Shown here piece after piece: positions 38,615-46,536 of a stretch of 64,000 nt of DNA. The position numbers were made by a program, and so were the translations under genes. Position 1 is the stretch's first letter. Every line of letters begins with the position of its first letter. The notes beneath the pieces were generated by a model, which was given only the letters and a program-made list of their open reading frames with translations, searched no databases and was not told the origin of the DNA. This DNA comes from JAVBQG01 sp031549185. Its GTDB lineage: Bacteria; Synergistota; Synergistia; Synergistales; Synergistaceae. Where the stretch lies: the NCBI GenBank assembly GCA_031549185.1, contig JAVBQG010000014.1:23369-87368 (forward strand), given 5' to 3'.

Positions 38615-39892
38615 CTAAGACGCCTTCTCCATTATCTTCGCGGTGAGCTTCGTGTCCGTCGCGAACTCCACCTTGGAGCCCTCCTTGGCGTGGGTCTGCG
38701 TCCAAGTCTTGATCGGAAGCCCCCATACCTTGATGAAACCGACGGCTGCCGTGTGGTCGAACGCGTCGCCCTCGGAGTACGTGGCAAGGTCGTAGCGATA
38801 GAGTGCCGTATCCGATTTCATCCCCTCGACGACGGCCTGCCCCTTATAGAGCTGCACGCGCACGACTCCGTTGACTACCTCCTGCGTCTTGTCCATGAAG
38901 ACCTGAATCGCGTCCATCAGCGGCGAGAACCAGTATCCCTCGTAGGTCAGCTCGGCGAATTTTTTCTCCAGATCACCCTTCGTGCGCGTGACGTCCTTCG
39001 CCAGCGTGATCGTCTCCAGCGCCTTGTGTGCCGCGATCAGCGTCACACCCGCCGGGCACTCGTACACCTCGCGGCTCTTGAAACCGACGAGTCTGTTCTC
39101 GACCATGTCGATCCGGCCGACTCCGTTGGCGCCCGCCATCTTGTTGAGCTTGTCGATCAGCGCGATACCATCCATCTTCTCGCCGTCCAAGGCCACGGGA
39201 ATGCCCTTTTCGAACGTGATTTCGACGACTGTCGGCTCGTCCGGCGCATCCAGCGGGTCGACCGTGAGACCGTATGCGCCCTTGGGGGGCTTGTTCCAGG
39301 GATTTTCCAGCACACCGCATTCGCAGGAACGACCCCAAAGATTGTCGTCCAAGCTGTAGGGACTCTGACGCGTCGTCGGCACAGGGACGTTGTGCTGCTC
39401 TGCATACGCCATCTCCTCCTCGCGCGTCATGTGCCAGTCGCGCACGGGAGCCAATACTTCGATTGTCGGATCGAGCGCATTCGCACAAACCTCGATGCGA
39501 ACCTGGTCCTGTCCTTTACCCGTGCAACCGTGGGCAATCGCAACCGCCCCCTCAATCTGCGCGATATGGACTAGGGCCTGCGCGATCAGCGGGCGGGAGT
39601 ACGCCGAGTTGAGCGGATAAACCCCTTCGTAGAGGGCATTGGCCTTGAGTCCCGGCCAGATGAACTTCTCGATGAGCTCCTGACGCAGATCGAGCATATG
39701 CGCGCTGACGGCGCCGGTCTTGACGGCCTTTTCGTTGATCTCGTCCATATTGTCGGCCTGCTGGCCAACGTTGGCCGTCATGGTGACCACCTCGTAACCC
39801 TGCTCCATCAGCCAGGGAATCGCCACCGAGGTATCCAGACCGCCGCTGTACGCCAATACGACCTTGCCTTTTTTCTCCATCGTCTTCTCCAC
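38615..39892 (-). CDS. argG: Argininosuccinate synthase
   Basis: 425 aa. Joins citrulline and aspartate with ATP in arginine synthesis. The ATP pyrophosphatase loop is VVLAYSGGLDTSVAIPWL, followed by MTANVGQQAD, the aspartate/citrulline site AIAHGCTGKGQDQVR and the substrate loop region GVGRIDMVENRLVGFKSREVYE (in pieces). GTG 39892 has GGAGG at 8 bases; ATG 39880 is an alternative. Single gene, preceded by a T-box leader, which implies control by tRNA charging. argH is not in the window. Confidence 0.97.
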   Translation of the reverse strand: MEKTMEKKGKVVLAYSGGLDTSVAIPWLMEQGYEVVTMTANVGQQADNMDEINEKAVKTGAVSAHMLDLRQELIEKFIWPGLKANALYEGVYPLNSAYSRPLIAQALVHIAQIEGAVAIAHGCTGKGQDQVRIEVCANALDPTIEVLAPVRDWHMTREEEMAYAEQHNVPVPTTRQSPYSLDDNLWGRSCECGVLENPWNKPPKGAYGLTVDPLDAPDEPTVVEITFEKGIPVALDGEKMDGIALIDKLNKMAGANGVGRIDMVENRLVGFKSREVYECPAGVTLIAAHKALETITLAKDVTRTKGDLEKKFAELTYEGYWFSPLMDAIQVFMDKTQEVVNGVVRVQLYKGQAVVEGMKSDTALYRYDLATYSEGDAFDHTAAVGFIKVWGLPIKTWTQTHAKEGSKVEFATDTKLTAKIMEKAS

Positions 39893-39919
39893 TACAATCG
39901 CCTCCAGTTTTTTGAATAC

Positions 39920-39963
39920 AAAAAAGCGAACTCGCCCCTCTTAAAAGAGGGGCGAGTTCGCTT
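39920..39963 (-). terminator. T-box intrinsic terminator upstream of argG
   Basis: A near-perfect ~18-bp hairpin (AAGCGAACTCGCCCCTCTT and its complement) with a tiny TTAA loop and a six-T run on the minus strand. Ends 28 bases before the argG start. Competes with the antiterminator formed by the T-box sequence. Confidence 0.95.
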
Positions 39964-40341
39964 GAGTGTCTCTCAAGTTATAAACCCGCGGTACCACCCT
40001 CGTTGACGGCAGCGTGCCGAATCTCGCCGTTGCTCGTCCACTCGTTCGGTTCTGTATCGGGAACCACCCGGATGCCTACTTGATCGGTCTTTCGTTGAGC
40101 ACGATCTTTCTTCGGCATTCAGCTCCGGGGTGCGGGCTTTGTGTTGCTGCTACTACCATCGTCTTCTGCGAGAAATGCTTTCAGCTGTTGCATTTCATCT
40201 CTGTCGCCAGTACGAGGGCGCCATGTCCCCATCGACGCTATACGTATTCAAATTGTACGATCTTCTTTCGTCGTATCGTCGTCGCATCGCATTGCGGAAC
40301 ATTACCCTCACCTCCACTGAAACAGAGTACGCAAATCATTG
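39920..40341 (-). ncRNA. T-box leader RNA controlling argG
   Basis: On the minus strand the conserved T-box AGGGTGGTACCGCGGG lies at 39985-40000, just upstream of the intrinsic terminator. About 340 bases of structured leader precede it, including a short ACGGC / GCCGT hairpin before the T-box. This class senses uncharged tRNA and disrupts the terminator. I could not identify the specifier triplet reliably, so the tRNA (arginine would be expected) is not proven. Confidence 0.9.
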
Positions 40342-40347
40342 GTAGAA

Positions 40348-40375
40348 ATAATATCATGTTTCGTCAAATTGTCAA
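40348..40375 (-). promoter_or_regulatory. Promoter of the argG T-box transcript
   Basis: Minus strand TTGACA, a 16-base spacer, TATTAT. Would start the leader near 40341. The -35 is a perfect consensus. Confidence 0.8.
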
Positions 40376-40409
40376 CACACGCCTCCTCCTGACGTGCAGG
40401 CGCAAGAAG

Positions 40410-40423
40410 GGGTCTTTAGACCC
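40410..40423. promoter_or_regulatory. Palindrome next to the XRE-regulator promoter
   Basis: GGGTCTTTAGACCC, a perfect 6-bp-arm palindrome ending two bases before the TTGACC -35 of the small XRE gene. A candidate autoregulatory operator. It lies about 35 bases behind the argG promoter. Confidence 0.5.
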
Positions 40424-40424
40424 A

Positions 40425-40452
40425 TTGACCAAGCCTGTCACCCCTGTAATAA
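40425..40452 (+). promoter_or_regulatory. Putative promoter of the XRE regulator
   Basis: TTGACC, 16-base spacer, TAATAA on the + strand; the gene starts 26 bases later. Confidence 0.55.
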
Positions 40453-40477
40453 TCGATATGCAAGGGGGGTTGAGGAG

Positions 40478-40672
40478 ATGCTCTCACGGTTAAAGGAACA
40501 TAGAAGGGCCCGACAGATGACACAGCTCGAACTGGCATTGAAGATGAACATCACGAGACGCAGCGTCATCAGATGGGAAAAGGGACAGTGCAAACCCAAC
40601 ATGCGCAAGCTGCAGCAGCTCGCGGAAATCATGGGGTGCAGCGCGGAGGACCTTTTCCTCGAACAGAGATAG
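40478..40672 (+). CDS. Small XRE-family helix-turn-helix regulator
   Basis: 64 aa, consisting only of a Cro/C1-type HTH: MLSRLKEHRRARQMTQLELALKMNITRRSVIRWEKGQCKPNMRKLQQLAEIMGCSAEDLF (in consecutive motifs; recognition helix around RRSVIRWEKG). No effector domain, so it acts as a dimer on DNA. ATG 40478 has GGGGG at 8 bases. Lies alone, divergent from argG and convergent with the protease gene. Palindrome 40410-40423 is its likely site. Confidence 0.88.
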   Translation: MLSRLKEHRRARQMTQLELALKMNITRRSVIRWEKGQCKPNMRKLQQLAEIMGCSAEDLFLEQR

Positions 40673-40717
40673 CTACCCGCACCAAGCCGACGAACACCGA
40701 GACAATTGGACACACAG

Positions 40718-40753
40718 AAAAAAGAGCAGGGGCCCATTTGGAACCCTGCTCTT
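40718..40753 (-). terminator. Terminator of the Synergist-CTERM protease gene
   Basis: Minus strand AAGAGCAGGG / CCCTGCTCTT stem, 12-base loop, then TTTTTT. About 35 bases beyond the protease stop. Confidence 0.85.
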
Positions 40754-40787
40754 ACTTGTATGTCACCAATCGCCCGCGGCCGTTATC

Positions 40788-42824
40788 CTATTTTTCTTCC
40801 TCTCCCCTGCGGAAGAAAAAGGGCAGGAGCGCAACGGCGAATACGACACCGGGAGCAGCGCTGCAACCTCCGCTGCCGCCGCTCCTCTTGCCGCTGCTGG
40901 AAGGCTCCTTCAACCAGATCGGAGAGGTGAACGTCTGCGTATACTGCGTGCCCTGCTGTGTAAAGGAGAGGCCTAAGAGAGAGACGCTGTCCAGATCGCT
41001 CGCCGCCCCGTTTACATACAGCGTATAGTAGACTCTTCCGAGAGGCGCGTCACTGCGCGGTGTGTTGTCGATCATCGCCGTAACGTTCGAAAGTCCCGTC
41101 GAGAAAGCGGTCACGTTGCTGATGTCGCCGGCGGTCACATCGATGCGTCCCGTGAACGTGACGGCGTATGCAGCGACATTCGGCATCTGCACAATCTGCG
41201 TGGCCCAGTCGCTGGCGAATTCCGACACGACCTTCTTCTCCGAACCGCCTGGATCGGGCGTCGGGTCAGGATCCGGAATCGGCGTCGAGGAGTTGCCGGT
41301 AAAGGCCTTTATACAGGCATTCGCAGGGTGCCTGGCGACATCCATACCGTCCGCCCATGTTGTCCCGTCAAGAGACATGAAGCTCTCTCCGCGCTTGCTC
41401 GTCATGCTGTCCGAGTAACCCTGCACGGGGAACTCCACAGCCAGCGGAAAACCGTACGAAGGCGTCGTCATCTTGACGACAACGGCGAAGGTCGTTCCTT
41501 TGGCGAGGGGGACCGGCGTGGTCAACTTCACCGTGTGATAACCGGCTATCGGCTGCGAGCCCGTCTGGGAAGAGACCATCGTACCACTGGTCGGATTGCT
41601 GGCGTTCTTGAGCGCGGAATAAACCGAAATCTCATACGTCGCATTGACATCCGTCGTGTAGAAGGAAACGGCCTTCAGCACCTCTGCACCGTTCGTCTTG
41701 AAGACGTTCGCCATCCAGCCGGTGTACACAGTGCCGGTGCTATCACCCAGCGAGTTGCACCAGCCAAGGGCGTCGTAGTCGTAGACGTTGTCGTAGTTCG
41801 TTGTCTCCTCCGGTATGTAGACCGTGCCATCCCCCAGGCTGGTATCCTCGTACGAAAGCCAGAAATAGCCCCCCTGGCCCCAGTTGGTTCCCCAGCTGTT
41901 CTTGATCAACCAAGCACCGTTCCGCGACGGACGCGAATTCGCGTTGAAATTCTCTTTGGGGTAGGTATCGTCCCACCCGACCGCGAGCACCGCGTGATCC
42001 GCGGGTTTGGCAGGAACATCCAGATTGCACCAGGAGGACGTGGTTTCGTTGTATGCCGTATCCATCCCGCTCGCGTAGTACGCGATGGAGATCGCGCCCA
42101 GCGACATGATGAGCTCCTTGCGGATATCGTTCGTCGGCTGAAGCGAGCCACTGAGGAATTGCAGGCTCAAAAAATAGGCGTCCTGCAGGTGAAGACTGTT
42201 GGCGTAGTTTGAGGACGGCCCCACCGGGATCCTGTTGTATGGGGCGCTCGTTTCGAGAACCGGGCCAGTCCACCGCGCCATTGTAGCCACCGACATGTTG
42301 TCGAATCCTCCATTTTCAAGGACATTCGCCGTACTGGAGGTGAATCCGACCGGGTCTTTAAAAGCGTAGTAAGAGAGGTGCATCTCCGAGAGGTCGAGCT
42401 CCGCGCCGGTTTTTTTCATGTAGGCCGACTCGAGCGAGCCGATCGCGGAGAACGCCCAGCAGTTGTTGTACGGATCCTGATTCTTCACCGATGTCACGTA
42501 CCGACTTCCATTGACGTCGCGCAGGTCGTATCGCTCGGGGAACACGCCGCGCCTCGTATTCTTCATCGCGAAATACGCCGAATAATCCGCGTTTTTCAAA
42601 TGCGAAAGATCCACGGGGGAAGGGCGGTATCCCTTCGGTTTTTCCCCTGGGTTTACCCCGCGCGGCAAGAGCGTGTCCTTTCGTGTCAAACTCTCCCGAT
42701 AAGCCAGAAAAGCTGGGGAAAGAGGGGCGCCTTGCAGCTGCAGCTCTCCCGAAGCATTCGCTATCCCCGCAAAAAATCCGATCAACAACAAGACAAGGCC
42801 GGATAAATAGTGCTTTCTCCTCAC
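40788..42824 (-). CDS. Secreted papain-like (C1) cysteine peptidase with Synergist-CTERM sorting signal
   Basis: 678 aa. Signal peptide MRRKHYLSGLVLLLIGFFAGIANAS. Peptidase C1 core: Cys122 in NNCWAFSAIGSLES, His277 in ADHAVLAVGWDD, Asn309 in AWLIKNSWGTNWG. A lectin-like beta domain follows, then a Pro/Asp linker (PDPDPTPDPGG) and a second beta domain. The C-terminus GGSGGCSAAPG, then a hydrophobic run and FFFRRGEEE, is a tripartite Synergist-CTERM signal that should direct anchoring and processing at the cell envelope. GTG 42824 has GGGGG at 7 bases. Predicted to digest extracellular protein, in keeping with amino acid fermentation. Confidence 0.93.
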   Translation of the reverse strand: MRRKHYLSGLVLLLIGFFAGIANASGELQLQGAPLSPAFLAYRESLTRKDTLLPRGVNPGEKPKGYRPSPVDLSHLKNADYSAYFAMKNTRRGVFPERYDLRDVNGSRYVTSVKNQDPYNNCWAFSAIGSLESAYMKKTGAELDLSEMHLSYYAFKDPVGFTSSTANVLENGGFDNMSVATMARWTGPVLETSAPYNRIPVGPSSNYANSLHLQDAYFLSLQFLSGSLQPTNDIRKELIMSLGAISIAYYASGMDTAYNETTSSWCNLDVPAKPADHAVLAVGWDDTYPKENFNANSRPSRNGAWLIKNSWGTNWGQGGYFWLSYEDTSLGDGTVYIPEETTNYDNVYDYDALGWCNSLGDSTGTVYTGWMANVFKTNGAEVLKAVSFYTTDVNATYEISVYSALKNASNPTSGTMVSSQTGSQPIAGYHTVKLTTPVPLAKGTTFAVVVKMTTPSYGFPLAVEFPVQGYSDSMTSKRGESFMSLDGTTWADGMDVARHPANACIKAFTGNSSTPIPDPDPTPDPGGSEKKVVSEFASDWATQIVQMPNVAAYAVTFTGRIDVTAGDISNVTAFSTGLSNVTAMIDNTPRSDAPLGRVYYTLYVNGAASDLDSVSLLGLSFTQQGTQYTQTFTSPIWLKEPSSSGKRSGGSGGCSAAPGVVFAVALLPFFFRRGEEEK

Positions 42825-42961
42825 TTAAATACCCCCAGTTTGTGTCAAAGTTGACTCACTCGTTTCACTTTATCAAATCGCCGACCTTCTGTAAATCCTT
42901 TATTTTTTTAATTGGACAGGCCGGAATTTTTCGGATATCGCCCGGCAAGTCTTTTGGCAAA

Positions 42962-42993
42962 ATAAAAATCGAGCCCTGTGGCCCGATTTTTAT
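42962..42993 (-). terminator. Terminator after yqeY
   Basis: ATAAAAATCG / CGATTTTTAT 10-bp outer stem with an inner GCC/GGC pair. Symmetric for both strands, 30 bases past the yqeY stop. Confidence 0.85.
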
Positions 42994-43022
42994 CGCTCTT
43001 GCATATTGTGAAACTACCGCGG

Positions 43023-43481
43023 TCACACTTGCAGCAGACGCGTCACAACATCTTTCACTCTTTTACCGTCGGCGCGCCCCGCGGCTGATTTTACCGCGGC
43101 GCCCATCACCTTGCCCATATCCTTCATCCCCGAGGCCCCGGTCGCCGAGGCGACCTCTCGAATCAACGTCTCGAGTTCGGCATCGCTCAGCTGCGCGGGC
43201 AGATAGGCCATAAGAACTTTCGCCTCGCGAAGTTCCGCCTCGGCGCGTTCCGGCGCATTGCCGTTGCGGTAGACCTCAGCGGCCTCTTCGCGCTGTTTTA
43301 CCGCCCTGCGAATCAGCGCTTGGACATCGTCGTTGGAAAGGTCGCCCTCGCGGCCCTTCTCCGTCTCGGTCACCTGTATGGAGGATTTCAACATCCGCAG
43401 AACCGAAAGAGTGACCTCGTCACGGGATTTCATCGCCGCGACGAGGTCGGACTGGATCTTCTCCGCCAGCGAAGACGACAT
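43023..43481 (-). CDS. yqeY: GatB/YqeY domain protein
   Basis: 152 aa. Matches YqeY: SLAEKIQSDLVAAMKSRDEVTLSVLRMLKSSIQ at the N-terminus and FREVAKATGASGMKDMGKVMGA-like IREVASATGASGMKDMGKVMG near the C-terminus. The domain is also the tail of GatB and is thought to bind tRNA. ATG at 43481 overlaps the rpsU stop (TAATG). The rpsU-yqeY pair is widely conserved. Confidence 0.93.
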   Translation of the reverse strand: MSSSLAEKIQSDLVAAMKSRDEVTLSVLRMLKSSIQVTETEKGREGDLSNDDVQALIRRAVKQREEAAEVYRNGNAPERAEAELREAKVLMAYLPAQLSDAELETLIREVASATGASGMKDMGKVMGAAVKSAAGRADGKRVKDVVTRLLQV

Positions 43482-43666
43482 TACTCCGGCCTCCTGTGCT
43501 TATTGCGGGCCGAAGCAGCCTTCTTCCGCTTTTTAATTTCGCTTGGCTTTTCGTAGTGCTCGTGTTTACGCGCCTCTCTGAGCACCCCGACCTTACGAAG
43601 CTCGCGTTTGAATCGTTTCAGCGCATCTTCAATCGACTCGTTATCACGCCGAACAACGCTAGTCAT
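43481..43666 (-). CDS. rpsU: Ribosomal protein S21
   Basis: 61 aa. TSVVRRDNESIEDALKRFKRELRKVGVLREARKHEHYEKPSEIKKRKK (in consecutive motifs) is diagnostic, with the usual basic C-terminal tail. Start ATG 43666 follows GGGAGGGGG. Coupled to yqeY. Confidence 0.97.
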   Translation of the reverse strand: MTSVVRRDNESIEDALKRFKRELRKVGVLREARKHEHYEKPSEIKKRKKAASARNKHRRPE

Positions 43667-43809
43667 TCTTTTGTCCCCCCTCCCCTTGTGCTGTCGCGCG
43701 TGCATGACAGGGGAACCGAATCATCATGCATACAATCCTGTCCCGCGCGACCAACCGCCGACAAGAAAGGCGGCACCTCCCTAATAGGGGACGCACTGTC
43801 CGAACTATT

Positions 43810-44835
43810 TTAACCCAGGTTTCGATCTCGCACAATAGCCGAAGCCCACACTCGCACCGTGGGAGAAAGATGATCCGAAGAAATACGTGTAATGTGCGAA
43901 ATGCTCCAGGTCGGAGCCTTCTCACGTTTGAGCAGACGCAGGAGGGCGACGAGTACCGCTTCGTCATCCGTCCTCAGAAGGTTCGAAATGTCCTGCGTCT
44001 CCGGCAGGCCGAAGGAGGGGCCCCAGCCATTCAGAGCCACTGCTACCACAGCATTTGACGGGTGGCTCAGGAAAGACGAGAAACATTCTTTCTCCGCCTC
44101 CTGCCGTCTCAACCACCGAAGGACGGTCTGTGCGTCGGTAGGGGAGAAATGGTGCGCGTGCATGGCCAGCACCTTCGTGAAACTTCGAGCCATGCGAGAG
44201 GTAGAAAAGAGCGCCAGGAGGCTCTCCAACACCTCGGTCGTCGGAATATTCCTGGTGAAATGATCCATCACCGCAGACCTGATCTCGTCGTTCGCCTCGC
44301 GAAGGGAGATCTGCTGCAGGGCGAGAAGCACCACCGCCGGATGCTTACTGCGCAGCCGGCATATCAACGCGTTCGTCCTGCTTTTCTCTTTCACCTCGCC
44401 TCGGCGCGACAACAGGCTCGCCAGTTGCGACTCCGCCCTGGAGATGGCGCTGCCGACGAAACGCGCGCGGGCCGGCGAAAACTCGTAAAAATCTTCCCCC
44501 GGCTCCGCCGCTTCGTCGCGCGCGGGAAAGAATTTCATCCAGAGGCGCTTCCAGAACCATTTGAACCCCGACTCGACGACCTTCGTCTCCGCCCGGTAAA
44601 CACGATACGTTCCGTAGCCCGGAGGACGAACGGGACCGGGCGCCGCGCCGGGCGAAATCGCATCCTTGAGCGACATGTAGGCCTCGGTGATCTCGGCAAA
44701 CTTTTGCGCACCATCCGGTCCGGCAACATCGGGATGATACGTCCGGGCAAGTCTGCGAAACGCGGACTTCACCTCATCCCAGTTCGCCTCCGGGGAAAGC
44801 CCCAGGGTCTTGAAATCGCCGTTGAAATTCATCAC
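43810..44835 (-). CDS. J-domain protein, partner of the second Hsp70
   Basis: 341 aa. An N-terminal J domain (residues 6-62) has the HPD tripeptide at 34-36 in ARTYHPDVAG. There is no G/F region and no zinc finger, unlike DnaJ. The remainder is alpha-helical, with HEAT-like pieces (LICRLRSKHPAVVLLALQQISLREAND; FLSHPSNAVVAVALNGWG). Overlaps the Hsp70-like gene by four bases, so the two are co-expressed and presumably act together on a specific client. No known named family is recognised. Confidence 0.85.
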   Translation of the reverse strand: MMNFNGDFKTLGLSPEANWDEVKSAFRRLARTYHPDVAGPDGAQKFAEITEAYMSLKDAISPGAAPGPVRPPGYGTYRVYRAETKVVESGFKWFWKRLWMKFFPARDEAAEPGEDFYEFSPARARFVGSAISRAESQLASLLSRRGEVKEKSRTNALICRLRSKHPAVVLLALQQISLREANDEIRSAVMDHFTRNIPTTEVLESLLALFSTSRMARSFTKVLAMHAHHFSPTDAQTVLRWLRRQEAEKECFSSFLSHPSNAVVAVALNGWGPSFGLPETQDISNLLRTDDEAVLVALLRLLKREKAPTWSISHITRISSDHLSPTVRVWASAIVRDRNLG

Positions 44836-46409
44836 GCCACCACCTGTTCGATCTCGGCGATCATTCTATCGAGGGTCTCCAGCGCCTCCCACTGAAGGGA
44901 GGGGGCTTCGTTTTTCAACGAACGAATATCCGTCACGAGAATCTGGAGGCGCTGCTGAAAGTTGTCCGGGAACGAGAGGCTCAACCTTGCCAGCCGCTCC
45001 TCTCTGACCCGTATCTCCGAGACGAGGTCGCACGATATCATGCCGGATTCATCCGATTCGAGAGCGATGATCTGCCGGTTTCTCCGGTTGTTTCTGCTCG
45101 TCTCGACGTGCAGCAGCCCGCCCCCGTCCACCTTGAAAAAGATCTCGACGTCCTCGCCATCTGAGACTCCCTCGATGCGAATCGTCTGAAGCACCCTGTT
45201 CAGGCTTCGCACACGTCCCTCACCCTGGACGATCGTCACCTCGAGGTTTCCCCGACCGTGCGCCGTAAATTTTTTTCTCGCCTCCGCGGGCAACGGCACG
45301 CCACGATCCAGGAGCGGCACCACGCTCCCGTCGAGGTCCATCACACCGAGGCTGCGTGATAGAACGTCGATCAGAAGGCGTTCTCTGCCTTGATTGGCAT
45401 AGAGCGCGCTTCCCGTGACGACGGCGTCCTCCGGGCAGATCCGCAGGTGCTCCGGCTCCCGCACCCTCTCCGCCAGCATCCGCCTGAGCAGCGGAATTCT
45501 GCCACTGCCTCCCACGATCAGCAATTTTTCAGGGGCGTATTTCTGCCACATGTGTTCGACCATGCGAACAACTTCTTCTATCGTCGCCGATATCAGAGAT
45601 TCGAAATCCCGCCGCGTGATCTCGAGCGTTCGCTCGCCCATGAGCAGCCCCGCCGGAATTTGCCATGTGATGTAATTTGCGTTGCTCAGCGCGATCTTGG
45701 CGGTCTCCGCTTCCGAGAGCATCAACGCTCCCCGCGGATCCTCCGTGCGCGACATCGAGACGTCGATCTTCCTGCAGAGATACTCGGCAAGTCGCCGATC
45801 GAGGTCGAAACCGCCGAGATCCCGCCTGCCCTGGCTCTCCAGGACCTGAAAAACACCGCATTCCCCCTCGACGACAGAGAGGTCCAATGTGCCGGCGCCA
45901 AAATCGATAATCAGAAATCGCCCGCCGACACCGATGGAGAGGGCGGCCGCAGTCGGTTCGTTGACGATGCGGATTTTTTCGAATCCGGCCTGTTGTGCCG
46001 CACGAGCGAGAGCGCCGCGCTCGGAAAAGCTGAAACACGCAGGCACTGCCAGAATGCACGAATAAACGAAGCGCTTCAGGTACGCCTCCGCGTCCTCCCT
46101 CAGCAGGCGCAGCAACGGCAGCAGCAACTCCTCCGGGGTAAATGCCTTGCGGGAGGTTCGAGCGACCCAGTCCGTCCCGAGATGGCGCTTCATGTCCCAC
46201 CAGACGTCCCTGGGGTCGACCAACGCGAGACGAGCGGCGTCCTCGCCCACCAGAAAATCGCTACGCGTGAGCGCCACCATGGAGGGCGTACGTTTTCCGC
46301 CCCAGCGATTGGGGATGATGTGCACGCCCCTGCCGGGCACATCGACGGCAAGTTGTGCATACCTCGTACCCAGATCGATTCCTATCGTAGGTTCCGGAGA
46401 AATCGCCAC
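44832..46409 (-). CDS. Second Hsp70 (DnaK-like) chaperone with short C-terminus
   Basis: 525 aa against 613 for the canonical DnaK in this window. The nucleotide-binding domain is intact: TIGIDLGTRYAQLAV, PSMVALTRSDFLVGEDA, IVNEPTAAALSIGVG, FLIIDFGAGTLDLSVVEG and LLIVGGSGRIPLLRRML. A substrate-binding beta domain follows (LDGSVVPLLDRGVPLPAE, VRSLNRVLQTIRIEGV), but the helical lid is short and the EEVD-like tail is absent. GTG 46409 has GGGAGGG at about 6 bases. Fully separate from the hrcA operon and not preceded by CIRCE. Confidence 0.87.
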   Translation of the reverse strand: MAISPEPTIGIDLGTRYAQLAVDVPGRGVHIIPNRWGGKRTPSMVALTRSDFLVGEDAARLALVDPRDVWWDMKRHLGTDWVARTSRKAFTPEELLLPLLRLLREDAEAYLKRFVYSCILAVPACFSFSERGALARAAQQAGFEKIRIVNEPTAAALSIGVGGRFLIIDFGAGTLDLSVVEGECGVFQVLESQGRRDLGGFDLDRRLAEYLCRKIDVSMSRTEDPRGALMLSEAETAKIALSNANYITWQIPAGLLMGERTLEITRRDFESLISATIEEVVRMVEHMWQKYAPEKLLIVGGSGRIPLLRRMLAERVREPEHLRICPEDAVVTGSALYANQGRERLLIDVLSRSLGVMDLDGSVVPLLDRGVPLPAEARKKFTAHGRGNLEVTIVQGEGRVRSLNRVLQTIRIEGVSDGEDVEIFFKVDGGGLLHVETSRNNRRNRQIIALESDESGMISCDLVSEIRVREERLARLSLSFPDNFQQRLQILVTDIRSLKNEAPSLQWEALETLDRMIAEIEQVVA

Positions 46410-46536
46410 ACTCTTCCCTCCCGACGAGCAGAACTGAAGAAAGGACGTCTTATCGCCAAAGCCCTGCAGAACGAAGTTTTGCCTTGTCAACGCGCCCTTG
46501 CCCCAACAAACAGCCCGCGTGTCGAATCGGCGTCTC

